DNA from: Xanthostigma xanthostigma
Taxonomy: Eukaryota > Arthropoda > Insecta > Raphidioptera > Raphidiidae
Length of the DNA: 64,000 nt
Direction of reading: 5' to 3'
NCBI GenBank assembly: GCA_963575645.1
Contig: OY754475.1
Coordinates: forward strand, 5,208,001-5,272,000
A program made the translations under genes and the position numbers. Each line of letters starts with the position of its first letter. The first letter of the stretch is position 1. Shown in pieces: positions 55,531 through 64,000 of this stretch. A model generated the notes under the pieces. That model saw only the letters and a list, made by a program, of their open reading frames with translations. It was not told the DNA's origin and ran no database searches.

Positions 55531-55730
55531 CAGAGGTGTCAGACTGGTTTTTCTAAAGGGCAATTTATTTAAATTTAAATCAATTTTCATATAAAGGTAA
55601 TAAACAGGATAAATTATCTTGAGCTTGAGGATCCATAAATTTTAAAAATGCATAGTCTAAAATCTTCACTGAATAGATTGTGGTCGCGGGCCGTATTGAG
55701 ATGGCTCGAGGGCCGCATGTGGCCTAGAGT
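55531..55730. mobile_element. hAT-type element, CAGAGGTGTCA family, truncated
   Basis: CCAGAGGTGTCAGACTGGTT at the left and CGAGGGCCGCATGTGGCC at the right are the usual outer and subterminal motifs of a widespread animal hAT family. The right TIR itself is cut off where MITE family A begins. Confidence 0.65.
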
Positions 55731-55953
55731 ATAATACGCGCCACGGATCTAAAAGGTTCGGAAGTTAGTCACAAACAGCGTCGCAAAAGGCACATTTTAG
55801 AGCCATTGATACTCCCACCACCTACCAGCTACCTGCACGGAACGTGCGCTCGTCGGTGATTGGCCGTGATCGCTCGTTGCCTTTGTCACTTGTCGCTTTC
55901 CTGCTTTAAAGTACAGTCGAGTACACTATTGTCAAGTTGCTATTGTTATTTTA

Positions 55954-56240
55954 TGATGAGTATTTGGAAAGAAGTCCGTGGCATAAGGATCGAAAATGAA
56001 GCAATACTGAGATTTTTTTAAACATGCATTTAATACTAACGTTTCGATACGTTTTGTATCATCTTCAGAGTGTTCAAATGATGATACAAAACGTATCGAA
56101 ACGTTAGTATTAAATGCAAGTTTAAAAAAATCTCAGTATTGCTTCATTTTCGATCCTTATGCCACGGAATTCTTTCCAAATACTCATCATTAACTTCAAT
56201 GGATCACAGTTACTCTATTTATTGAATAGAGTCAATCTTC
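55954..56240. mobile_element. Foldback retroelement-like insertion with exact 12-bp TSD
   Basis: It is inserted into MITE family A, so the empty site is known from the sister copies. The direct repeat ATTGTTATTTTA (55942-55953 and 56241-56252) is exact. The element is an inverted pair (TGATGAGTATTTGGAAAGAA... and its complement to 56190) turning at about 56075, plus a unique 48-bp tail (56192-56240) on one side only. Each arm contains GATAC-AAAAC-GTATC-GAAACGTTAGTATT. TSD length and one-sided tail favour target-primed reverse transcription over a cut-and-paste MITE. Confidence 0.75.
56032..56074 (-). ncRNA. Hammerhead-ribozyme-like motif (best stem I)
   Basis: Minus strand: AACACT, CTGAAGA, one extra T, stem II GATAC/GTATC with loop AAAAC, GAAAC, GTT, AGTATT. 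AACACT and AGTATT can pair at five of six positions (stem I), and GTT is an allowed NUH cleavage triplet. Deviations from the hammerhead consensus are the extra base after CTGAAGA and the two-base stem III. In the opposite arm the CTGANGA part reads AATGATGA, so only this arm is plausible. Confidence 0.45.
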
Positions 56241-56357
56241 ATTGTTATTTTAGTTTTGTTGACTTGCGAGTTTGTAGTTTTTCAACAGACTGTACAAGCG
56301 CAAGCCTGCATTCGCATCTAACTTTCGAGCCTTTTAGATTCGTGGCGCGTATTATAC

Positions 56358-56835
56358 AGGTTTTTTTTTTGCAAACGACTCCGCCATAAGTTTCTCTTGA
56401 ACGATTTAATTTATGGTCGCGGAGTCGACGCAACTTTAGTTGCAACTTGTATCTCTCGTTTTTATTTCATCGTTATACCGTCTCGTCAATATAATACAAG
56501 GCTGACTTTTCCATTAAGTACGTATATTCTTACAGAGAAATGCCGTAGGTAGCGAGCAATGAATGTTTGCCGTGATTGGTCGCGTAGTCTTTTGTTCTTA
56601 TTTGTGGATATTGGTTACGTCTTAAAAGGCCCCAATCCAATCTTAAGTTTATAAACTAACTAAAAGTAAACTCCGTTCCCGCACCCATTATAACCTAACC
56701 TGATGTCGACACAGAACAAAAACATATTGAGAACAAAGATTCTTATCTTCTTCGTTCAATCTACCCACCAGCTTTGCAGCGGCGTATCAACACCGATATA
56801 TTGCAAACGATTGGCTCAATGTAATACATAATTGT
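56358..56835. other. No gene seen (56358-56835)
   Basis: No supported feature. Confidence 0.4.
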
Positions 56836-57640
56836 GAAAAATAAAAAACAAAATTGAAAATTTTGAAAAAAAAAAGACGGGTTGCACTCTGGGAGTGCCG
56901 GCAGAAGTGAAAACTTGAATATTAACGTCTTACGAATTTTCGATCAGGTCACGTGTCCTGACGCGAGTTTAACATTTTTTACCCATTACAAAAAAAGTGT
57001 ACAAAAGTTTTCGTCTTACGAATTTTGTCTTACGAATTTTCGATTAGGTCACGTGTCCTGACGCGAGTTTAACATTTTTTACCCATTACAAAAAAAGTGT
57101 ACAACGCCGCTAAAGAAGTTTTCACTTCAAAAAACACGACGGATGTAAACGTTGCATTTGAAAAACGATTAAATAAAATTTGGAACCCCCCGACTAAAAG
57201 GAGGTATAAGTAATCAAATAAAATCCGTCGGGGGCCGCCACTCGCTGGCCTGAATTAAGAATAGGAAAATATCAATTGAAGACTACAATTTATTATTTAC
57301 GCACCCATCGTGATTTTAAAGTTGTAATATTTTAGTTAATTTCACGGCAGCGAATGGCAGCAGCCGACAGATTTTCTTTTATTATTTACCTCCTTTTAGT
57401 GGGGGGTTCCAAATTTTATTTAATCATTTTTCAAATGCAACGTTTACATCCGTCGTATTTTTTGAAGTGAAAACTTCTTTAGCGGCGTTGTACACTTTTT
57501 TTGTAATGGGTAAAAAATGTTAAACCGCGTCAGGATATACGTGACCTGATCGAAAATTCGTAAGACGAAAACTTTTGTACACTTTTTTACAACGTGATTT
57601 TTTCAAAATTATAAATTTTGTTTTTTATTTTATTTTAAAC
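56836..57640. repeat. 800-bp palindrome built from repeat B units
   Basis: From the AAAATAAAAAACAAAATTGAAAATTTT region to its complement near 57600-57640. Arms carry ACGAATTTTCGATCAGGTCA, TTACCCATTACAAAAAAAGT and CCGCTAAAGAAGTTTTCACT, inverted on the far side. An inner hairpin (ACGACGGATGTAAACGTTGC, AATTTGGAACCCCCC and complements, 57138-57465) encloses a 200-bp unique core. The left arm has an extra duplicated segment of about 100 bp and the GACGGGTTGCACTC head. Two nested foldback insertions, or a repeat-B inverted dimer, would explain it. Confidence 0.75.
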
Positions 57641-57821
57641 TTTTTAGAGATTTTTTGCGCTAAAAACCATCGCAGATGAATTACAAACCTTTTACAGAAA
57701 ACCGCATCTGAATTAATCAAGCCGTTTTCGAGATAAATGGCGATATTCGAGTGCACAAACAAACAATCTCCCACCCTAAACGCATATACCTGCTCCGTTC
57801 CGTCGTGGGTAAAAAAAAGGG

Positions 57822-58070
57822 TCGTCAGAATTGTGTTTTGTAATCTTAAAAAAATAACTTAAATGTAAAAAATATGCCAAGTTCCTTGCCTACACGTCAA
57901 GCACAAAAAATATTGCGTGAACTGGTAAATTTACAGGCCAAACTTGCCAAGTTTGGCCTGTAAATTTATCAGTTCATGCAATATTATCTGCTTAACGTGT
58001 AGACAAGAAACTTGGCATATATTCTACCTTTCAGTTATTTTTTTACGATAACAAAACACAGTTTTGACGA
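57822..58070. mobile_element. Foldback MITE
   Basis: CGTCAGAATTGTGTTTTG at the left and CAAAACACAGTTTTGACG at the right. Inside, GCCAAGTTCCTTGCCTACAC mirrors GTGTAGACAAGAAACTTGGC, and the turn is ACAGGCCAAACTTG/CAAGTTTGGCCTGT at about 57942-57961. Arms are about 120 bp. Confidence 0.8.
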
Positions 58071-58453
58071 GAACTTGGTCCCATTTTTCACATTTCTGTT
58101 TTTGATGGGATTTTATAACTTTTTGTTCAGATACATATATTATAATTTAACGATATTATAACATCTTAAACCTATATCCAGTTTTTAAATTAATAAATAA
58201 ATACGAGTAGGTATGTGTTCTGATAAAACACGAGCTCTTAAAAGTTTTGCGGACACCACTGTCGCCAGCATCGATTATCACCACTTTATTTCTAAGGTTG
58301 TATGTGCTAGAGAAAGATCGATGCGTAATAGATATTCCCTGATAGAAAAGGATGTAATGTTACATATAAATCGGGAATAAAACTTTGAACGGAAGTTCAG
58401 TTTTGTATTGGGTGCGTTTTATATCATCTCAAGTATAATTGCTAATCATATTA
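58071..58453. other. No gene seen (58071-58453)
   Basis: No supported feature. Confidence 0.4.
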
Positions 58454-59085
58454 TCATATTAATATTATAAATGCGAATGTAAGTTTGTTTGTTACGCTTT
58501 CACGCAAAAACTACTTAACCGATCATCATGAAACTTTGCACATACACTCTTGAAGGTATTAGAAGTAACATAGGATACTTTTTATTAAAAAAAAAAATAA
58601 AAATTTTTTACGAAAAATCATATCATATCATATTAATATTATAAATGCGAATGTTTGTTACGCTTTCACGCAAAAACTACTTAACCGATCATCATGAAAC
58701 TTTGCACATACACTCTTGAAGGTATTAGAAGTAACATAGGATACTTTTTATTAAAAAAAAATAAAAATTTTTTACGAAAAATAAGAAATTTCATATTTTC
58801 ATATATATTATTTTTTTATTTTTTTAATATTATAAATGCGAATGTAAGTTTGTTTGTTACGCTTTCACGCAAAAACTACCTAACCGATCATCATGAAACT
58901 TTGCACATACACTCTTGAAGGTATTAGAAGTAACATAGGATACTTTTTATTAAAAAAAAATAAAAATTTTTTACGAAAAATAAGAAAACTGTTTGTCAAA
59001 ATATGTGCAATACCTCAACCCCTGATATGCATGTCAAAAGTCGATTTCCATCTCAATCGCGGGCGTAGCGGCGGGTAGCGGCTAG
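58454..59085 (+). mobile_element. Helitron with three tandem head units
   Basis: The head TCATATTAATATTATAAATG with GTTTGTTTGTTACGC and ACGCAAAAACTAC is present three times: units at about 58461, 58635 and 58826, periods 174 and 191. One 3' end follows (CGGGCGTAGCGGCGGGTAGC, GG, CTAG at 59082-59085). Units are nearly identical over AACCGATCATCATGAAACTT and GAAGGTATTAGAAGTAACAT. Repeated starts with a single terminator fit rolling-circle head-to-tail joining or later unequal exchange. Short open frames in units 2 and 3 are artefacts. Confidence 0.8.
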
Positions 59086-59267
59086 TTTGTTCATAAAAAC
59101 ATTTTATTATTTTTAACCCTTTCTTTGCTTCATAATAAATATAATTACGTTAGTTAGTAATTAAAATCAGTTACAACTGTCAAACGTATTACAAGTATAC
59201 TTAATACGTTGTGAAAATCAGCAATAATATAAGAGATACATCCAAAATATGTGGTGTGTATCGTGGA

Positions 59268-59562
59268 TAGTGTCCGACCGAAGGTCGATTTCTGCGCCAC
59301 AACCTTCGGCCGAAGCCGAAGACTTAAAAACCCTAAGAAATTCAGTTCAAGATAGGCTACAACAGCTACAAGCTGCAATTAATAATATAAATGATTTTAA
59401 AACTTTTAAATTGATGGTTTACTTTGACTACCTAATACAAAAATGTAATTTTAATAATCTCTAGAAGTCGCCATGTCCATCGTGCTTTCGCTCATTCGTG
59501 ACAGTTCGTTCAATTTCGGAGAATGTGGTCGAAGCCGAAACCGAAGCTTCGGTTGGACACTA
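59268..59562. mobile_element. hAT-like MITE with CCGAAG-rich ends
   Basis: TAGTGTCCGACCGAAGG and CCGAAGCTTCGGTTGGACAC-TA are inverted, with extra CTTCGGCCGAAGCCGAAG repeats. No clear 8-bp duplication, so the superfamily is provisional. Confidence 0.6.
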
Positions 59563-59647
59563 ATCTTGACTGTTAAAACTCGCTGATCGCTCGTGTTTGC
59601 ATAATGTGAGAACTCGCACATAAAATAATCTATTATATACTAAATAC

Positions 59648-59981
59648 TAGAGCTGTAAAAATTTTGTACCCGTATGTATTCGTTACTTAAAGAACCAGTA
59701 CCCGTTACTTTCGTATCGTTACGTTGCTCGTTATTTTTCATACGACTTACAATCGTGTACTAACAGCATCAAGCATGTACCATCGCATCGAGGCGCGTCG
59801 CATACGTGATACGGTATGACTTCGTTCGTATAACGTATAACCGCGTCAAACGAGTCGAACTGACATGGATACGACATATGCGAGTAACGAAATGAATTTG
59901 TAAGTAACGATTCGTTACTTCGAGTCAGACGATGTACCCGTTATACTCAGTAACGAATACATAAGGTTTGTTGCAGCTCTA
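59648..59981. mobile_element. hAT-type MITE, TAGAGCTGTAA family, copy 2, with exact TSD
   Basis: TIRs TAGAGCTG...CAGCTCTA bound 334 bp. The 8-bp direct repeat CTAAATAC (59640-59647 and 59982-59989) is exact, the hallmark of hAT insertions. Internal GTAACG-rich sequence matches 10512-10853 in the opposite orientation. Confidence 0.92.
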
Positions 59982-59989
59982 CTAAATAC

Positions 59990-60334
59990 ATACACAGCCG
60001 GTTTTTAGATTAATGACATCTTTTAGACGAAAGTCGAATATTCAGACAGACGCATAGCAAAAGAACGAAACAATCAACACATTTGACGTGAATGAAAGAG
60101 GTCGACACTATATAGACGAGCGAGAAGGCAACACACATCTTCAGCTTGTTAGCAAAGTTCTTGTAGTGCTCCCAGCTAGTAACAGTGAGCACCTAACGGT
60201 TGGTAATTACATTAACCAACCGTACTTCTCACTTGACGATAGATACTAAAGCTGTTGTACTTCCGGTAGCTTTCACTTTGCGTACTTCTCTCCGATTGAA
60301 ATATCTCTAAACGATTTTTGAAGTGAATACTTTA
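59990..60334. other. No gene seen (59990-60334)
   Basis: GGTTGGTAATTACATTAACC (60199-60218) is a small palindrome. Nothing else supported. Confidence 0.4.
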
Positions 60335-60815
60335 ATATTTTTTTTTAAATTAGCTTAAAACAATAATGAATAAAAAATACTAGTATTATTGTGAAAAAAG
60401 CGTGGGGCGCTTTGTTCCACATTTTTATACATCGAGCGCCCCACGCTTTTTTCACAATAATACTTTATTCATTATTGTTTTAAGCTATTTTAAAAAAAAT
60501 ATTTTTTACTTTTTAGTTCGAAATAAAGCGTGTTTTTTAGTTTTTTTTTAAACTATATTTATTTTCCACTTTTTAATTCGATTTATTGTCAAAAATTTGC
60601 CGAAAAAAAAAACAATTTTTTTTTCGGCGTGGACGGGATTAGAACCCACGACCGGTGAATCAGAGAGTTGACGTCAGCGAAGACCTGTGCCTTAGACCGC
60701 ACGGCTGGCCAGTGTACTTACAGTGCTGGCATATTATACCACTATATAAACCACTTGCTGTAGTCCAAACGAGTTTACAAACATACATACATACAAACTT
60801 ACAAGTGAAACTAAT
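60335..60815 (-). mobile_element. Composite element: tRNA-like head plus large hairpin, copy 3
   Basis: Inverted relative to 17105 and 23745. The hairpin at 60350-60545 (turn near 60425, GTGGGGCGCTTTGTTCCAC and GCGCCCCACGC) is followed by the CACGCTTT repeats, the tRNA-like block and TTGTATGTATGTATG on the minus strand. This copy keeps the most complete tRNA-like part. Confidence 0.8.
60624..60711 (-). pseudogene. tRNA-like SINE head, copy 3
   Basis: The minus strand reads TGGCCAGCCGTGCGGTCTAA, GGCACAGGTCTTCGCTGACG... and GTGGGTTCTAATCCCGTCCA-CGCCGA. It has a fuller A box than the other two copies and an intact B box. No clean cloverleaf or anticodon can be drawn. Confidence 0.6.
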
Positions 60816-60917
60816 ATAATGCGTGTAAAAATGGTGGTAAACTCATTTCCCTATGTAACGGATTTTGTCACGAAATTGTACTATTGGTAATCCTATATAA
60901 ACAATGAATTTTTGTAA

Positions 60918-60988
60918 GCATTGATAGCTCAGTGGTAGAATGTTGGCATACCCTGCGGCCGGCCCGGGTTCGATTAGCGTCAGATGCG
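60918..60988 (+). pseudogene. tRNA-Gly-like pseudogene
   Basis: GCATTGATAGCTCAGTGGTA and GAATG at the 5' side and GGCCCGGGTTCGATTAGCG further on resemble tRNA-Gly (A box and B box). The anticodon arm (TTGGCATACCCTGCGG) and the 3' acceptor strand do not pair properly. It lies about 100 bp beyond composite copy 3. Confidence 0.6.
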
Positions 60989-61148
60989 CGCAAAAGGTTT
61001 TTTAATTATTTTTAAGTTTTCCTATTATATATAAAATTTTCGACTAATTTATCAGAATAAAAACAATATTTGCAGGAAACCTGCGAAAATTTTGTTGACT
61101 GTTTGTGTTTTTCATATTTATTATTTGCAGTAAACCTGCGAAAAAATT

Positions 61149-61367
61149 AAAAATGTGTTACGAGAAAGCATTACAGAAGTGAAAATTCTAGTTGTATATC
61201 ATACGATTGCATTTGGGCAAGTGGAAAAAATCAAATTAACTTGTACAGACGAAATATCTGAACGTGAAACTATCTCGTAACACATTTTTTCCACTTGTCC
61301 AAATGCAATCGTACGATTTGCAACTAGAAGTTTCACTTCTGTAATGCGTTCTCGTAACACATTTTTA
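61149..61367. mobile_element. Foldback MITE
   Basis: AAAAATGTGTTACGAGAAAG, CATTACAGAAGTGAAAATTC and TAGTTG mirror CAACTAGAAGTTTCACTTCT, GTAATGCGTTCTCGTAACAC and ATTTTTA. Inner arms around GCATTTGGGCAAGTGGAAAA / TTTTCCACTTGTCCAAATGC also pair. An extra partial end (CTCGTAACACATTTTTT) sits near the centre. Confidence 0.8.
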
Positions 61368-61931
61368 GTTTTTGTAGATTATAGACGTTCGACAAGTCCG
61401 GCCGTTAGCGTAGCATATACTTTTAATAGTTTTTGTTACGTCGAAAGAAATCTAATCGTTGTTTCGTGTCGGTGGGAAAGTACTGCAGTACAAACTGACT
61501 GTTTTGTATGACGCGGAACAAAAGAAAACATACAAAGTAAATAAAAATAAAAAAAGAAGAAAGTAAGTAAGCGAATACTGAGAAATTTCATAGGTGGCAG
61601 ATAAGTAGAGGTATTGGTGGTCGTGTTTCGAGTTGAAAGTTTTTAAAAGGGGAGTTTTTAAGAGGTGTTTAAATGGTTTTTCTTCTTCACACAAGAAGGA
61701 AAGTGTTCGGTGGTTTCTTACGTGTTGTAAGTAGTTTATTTTTCAACAAACAAAAATACTCACCGATATATTTCACTTCGTCAATGGACTTTTATGTGCT
61801 GGAATTGTAAATAACGCTTCAATTAGTTAATGTTCTATTTATTGATTGGCACTTTCTGATTATTGAAAACACTGTTTATCAATAATTATAAATAAATGCC
61901 CGATAACTATTTTACAATAAACTTAAATAAT
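61368..61931. other. No gene seen (61368-61931)
   Basis: Chance frames only; no feature supported. Confidence 0.4.
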
Positions 61932-62027
61932 CAACAATCTTTGATTAACGTCTGATTAGAACTCTTCAATAAATAAGATTATCGACCAATTTTTCAGACA
62001 AATATATTAAAAAAAAAAATATAAATA

Positions 62028-62072
62028 ATACATTAACGTTTCGACCCGGATTTGGATCTTCTTCAGAACTGA
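62028..62072 (-). ncRNA. Hammerhead-ribozyme-like motif
   Basis: Minus strand: CTGAAGA, one extra A, stem II GATCC/GGGTC (one G-T pair) with loop AAATCC, GAAAC, GTT. A short AGTT/AATG stem I is possible. Confidence 0.4.
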
Positions 62073-62247
62073 TCTTAAATTTAAAGAGTAATAAATATTT
62101 CGTTTCTATTTATTTTTAATGAAATTCGTGAAAGATTTTTTAATATTGAAATATTGAAAAAATAATAACAAATATTAAAAAATCTTCCACTAATTTCATT
62201 AAAATTAAATAGAAACTAACTATTAATTACTTTTTATATTTTGAGAT

Positions 62248-62290
62248 CAGTTCTGAAGAGATCCAAATCCGGATCGAAACGTTAATGTAT
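62248..62290 (+). ncRNA. Hammerhead-ribozyme-like motif (closest to consensus core)
   Basis: CTGAAGA (62253-62259) is followed at once by stem II GATCC-AAATCC-GGATC, then GAAAC and the triplet GTT. This is the only copy with no extra base between CTGANGA and stem II, so the core matches CUGANGA-stem-GAAA exactly. Stem I (CAGTT/AATG) is only about three weak pairs and stem III is minimal. Confidence 0.45.
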
Positions 62291-62508
62291 TAATTATATT
62301 TCTTTGTTAATATATTTGTCTGAAAACTTGGTCGATAATTTTATTTATTAAATAATTAGCTGTCGGTTGATTCGCGTGGTGCGAAATTTAAAAGAATATG
62401 CAATACTGAATGTTTTTTTTTTGCATTTAATTATCTAAAGTTTCGATGGAAATATATTTTTAATGACTTATACAAAGATATAAATTGATTTACACTTCTT
62501 TTACTCAA

Positions 62509-62741
62509 TCTATACTAATATTATAAAGAGGCAAAGTTAGTAACTTTGGATGTAGGAGCTACTCATCCGATTTCAAAAATGTTTGTCATCAATATTTAGA
62601 ATGAGCTGTCAGGATGGTTATAGGCTATATATTATCGCGTTAACAGAAAAGCGCTTTTTGTGGATACCGATTTTGCCAGCTTAAGTCGACGAAAAAACGA
62701 TGGCAATCTATAAATTCGTCCGAACCGGAGCGGGCCACTAA
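62509..62741 (+). mobile_element. Complete short Helitron, 230-bp family
   Basis: It begins TCTATACTAATATTATAAAG after A and ends CGTCCGAACCGGAGCGGGCC, A, CTAA (62738-62741) before T, as expected for A-T target insertion. Blocks GTAGGAGCTACTCATCCGAT and AGAAAAGCGCTTTTTGTGGA match 3003-3222 and 13573-13790. Confidence 0.75.
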
Positions 62742-63794
62742 TTATTAACATTTTCATCAACTGGAAACTTCCTATTTGTATATTCCCTTCATTGGAACCG
62801 AAATGGATTAATGGATGATTCACGCGTTAACATCTTAACTATAGATATTATCGTCAAATAAATAAAATTATTAACCAATTTTTCCAGATTGTATATTGAC
62901 AAAAAATTATAATTCAATATCTCAATAAATTGGTTGATAATTTTATTTATTTGAAGATTTCTATTCAGACGTTAATCTAAGATTTAGATAATTGTATTCG
63001 TCGATTTGGAATTATAGACATTATAAATTCATTGCATTAGTACTAGACCTTGGTTACTGCGACAGCTGGTGAATCAAATGATATGTCTTTGAAAATTACA
63101 CGCGAATGTAAAATTGAAACGAAAATTTCCAGTATATTAATTTTTCATCCGTAATCGTTGATGCGGTACCAACCTAACAAAACCATTGTGGTAATATTAA
63201 GAGTCCCTGAAGAATAAAGATATGTCTATTAGTAGGTGCCTATATATATATAATCACACATACACAACCCTTATGTCAAGGGACTGGCCATCTGTTAATT
63301 TTTGCACCCCTCTTGTACCATATAAAACCCTATTTAAAACTCGTACCAATATTAGTTTGCAATCAGCATTACGCACACTTTCAATACGATTATTCAAATT
63401 ATGTACAGCATTTTTATGTTGGTATTTGATAATTAAGATGTATCTATTTTAAACGTGTTGGTGTTATTTTATCGAATTTGCGATCGCCTGTACGGAGTGG
63501 CCGCGAATGTATGAAATTATACGAGCGTTTTTGCGATTGCACTCGGAGGTTCGGATAACACATAGTAACATCATATACGAACCGCTCGAGCAGTTACAGT
63601 CAACCGCTCGAAAAATACAATGACTCAATATGACAAGTGTTTCCCTCTTCTGTGTGTCGCGTTGCCTAAACAGAGCTTGAGTCGGTATAATTGTTGCAAC
63701 TACACTGTTGAAATTTCATCGTGATGTTGACTGCTCGACAGCTTAAAAAGCTAGCTAAAGTCGGCATAGAATTTCAACTTCCGACGGCAAGTAA
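62742..63794. other. No gene; short foldback-family remnant at 62855-62995
   Basis: AATAAATAAAATTATTAACC and GGTTGATAATTTTATTTATT with TTCAGACGTTAATCTAAGAT form a small, decayed member of the foldback family without the hammerhead-like part. A GC-richer stretch at 63475-63780 (CCGCTCGAGCAGTT, CAACCGCTCGAAAAA) has no recognised content. Confidence 0.45.
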
Positions 63795-64000
63795 TAAATT
63801 TCTTTTAATATAATAAATATTTAATTTAAAACGCTGTAGGAAAATTATTTTTATATATAGGTGCCTATTAATAGTTGTAACAGTTTTCAAAGGAGCTATT
63901 AGTTAGATTTATTTAATTTTAATTAGTCGTAATAAAATTTTAAAAAATTGAAATGTAAACCTTAGAAGAAAGCAATGTAGAAAATAAAAAAAAGACGGGT
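63795..64000. mobile_element. Helitron cargo fragment and start of repeat B at window edge
   Basis: AGATTTATTTAATTTTAATT, AGTCGTAATAAAAT and CCTTAGAAGAAAGCAATGTA match the AT-rich cargo of the (GTTT)n Helitron at 12860-12960. The last bases AAAAAAAAGACGGGT are the start of repeat B (compare 47366), which continues beyond the window. Confidence 0.65.

Larger units (their letters stand above)
55729..56357 (-). mobile_element. 300-bp TIR MITE (family A), copy 3, interrupted
   Basis: TIRs ATAATACGCGCCACGGATCT and AGATTCGTGGCGCGTATTAT. Relative to copies 1 and 2 it is inverted and split by a 287-bp foldback insertion (55954-56240) that duplicated 12 bp of it. Confidence 0.85.
61932..62347. mobile_element. 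Foldback retroelement-like insertion, best-preserved paired hammerhead-like arms
   Basis: Left arm AATCTTTGATTAACGTCTGA...CTTCTTCAGAACTGATC, right arm its complement from about 62240 to 62347; the inner part (GAAATTCGTGAAAGATTTTT / AAAAATCTTCCACTAATTTC) also pairs. As at 39948 the left arm is longer at its outer end. A flanking TTAAATAAT repeat (61923-61931 and 62348-62356) could be the TSD but is AT-rich. Confidence 0.7.

Noticed and set aside
58694-59078. Two frames with identical N-termini (MKLCTYTLEGIRSN)
   Set aside because: They arise from tandem Helitron head units, not from duplicated genes.

Overview
The window looks like a stretch of insect nuclear DNA, most likely from a moth or butterfly (Lepidoptera). 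It is AT-rich and packed with small non-autonomous transposable elements. Many are Helitron families whose (GTTT)n or (GACT)n heads and CTAG/CTAA tails are typical of lepidopteran genomes. No bacterial-style gene organisation, rRNA gene, CRISPR array or convincing complete host protein-coding gene is visible. Most short open frames are chance frames inside repeats. The region is probably intergenic or deep inside a large intron.

The only intact coding unit is a full-length non-LTR retrotransposon on the minus strand at about 24.87-28.93 kb. It has ORF1 (coiled coil, RRM-like and FP/L1-ORF1-like C-terminus) and ORF2 (APE endonuclease plus reverse transcriptase with YADD). ORF2 extends 65 codons further upstream than its first conventional start, has no ATG there, and lies in the same frame as ORF1 behind three stops. 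Decayed coding remnants are a LINE 3' piece (11.9-12.4 kb), a pogo-type transposase exon (35.2 kb) and an unidentified coding-like block at 32.4-32.8 kb that includes one exon-like segment with good splice sites.

The rest is a mosaic. 0-9.6 kb: foldback elements, several Helitrons, a tandem duplication and a TIR element with a nested MITE. 9.3-24.3 kb: a 300-bp TIR MITE, a hAT MITE, Helitrons carrying tRNA-Lys-like modules, and two composites of a tRNA-like head plus a large hairpin. 24.9-29 kb: the LINE. 30.3-36.9 kb: a long foldback, further MITEs, Helitrons, and a pogo element nested in a Helitron. 37-47 kb: Helitrons, a MITE with a repeated TTCACTAAT/ATTAGTGAA motif, a 210-bp tandem array and TIR MITEs. 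47-64 kb: hAT elements, an 800-bp palindrome, a tandem Helitron, a third tRNA-like hairpin composite and further foldbacks.

The most interesting signal is a set of foldback insertions (about 5.1, 40.0, 56.0 and 62.0 kb). Their arms carry a hammerhead-ribozyme-like core (CTGANGA, 5-bp stem, GAAAC, GTH). Three have perfect 12-16 bp flanking target duplications and the fourth a weaker 9-bp one, which points to target-primed retrotransposition (Penelope-like or retrozyme-like) rather than ordinary MITEs. Everything here was read by eye. Repeat boundaries are approximate, and family names for short elements rest on terminal motifs only.
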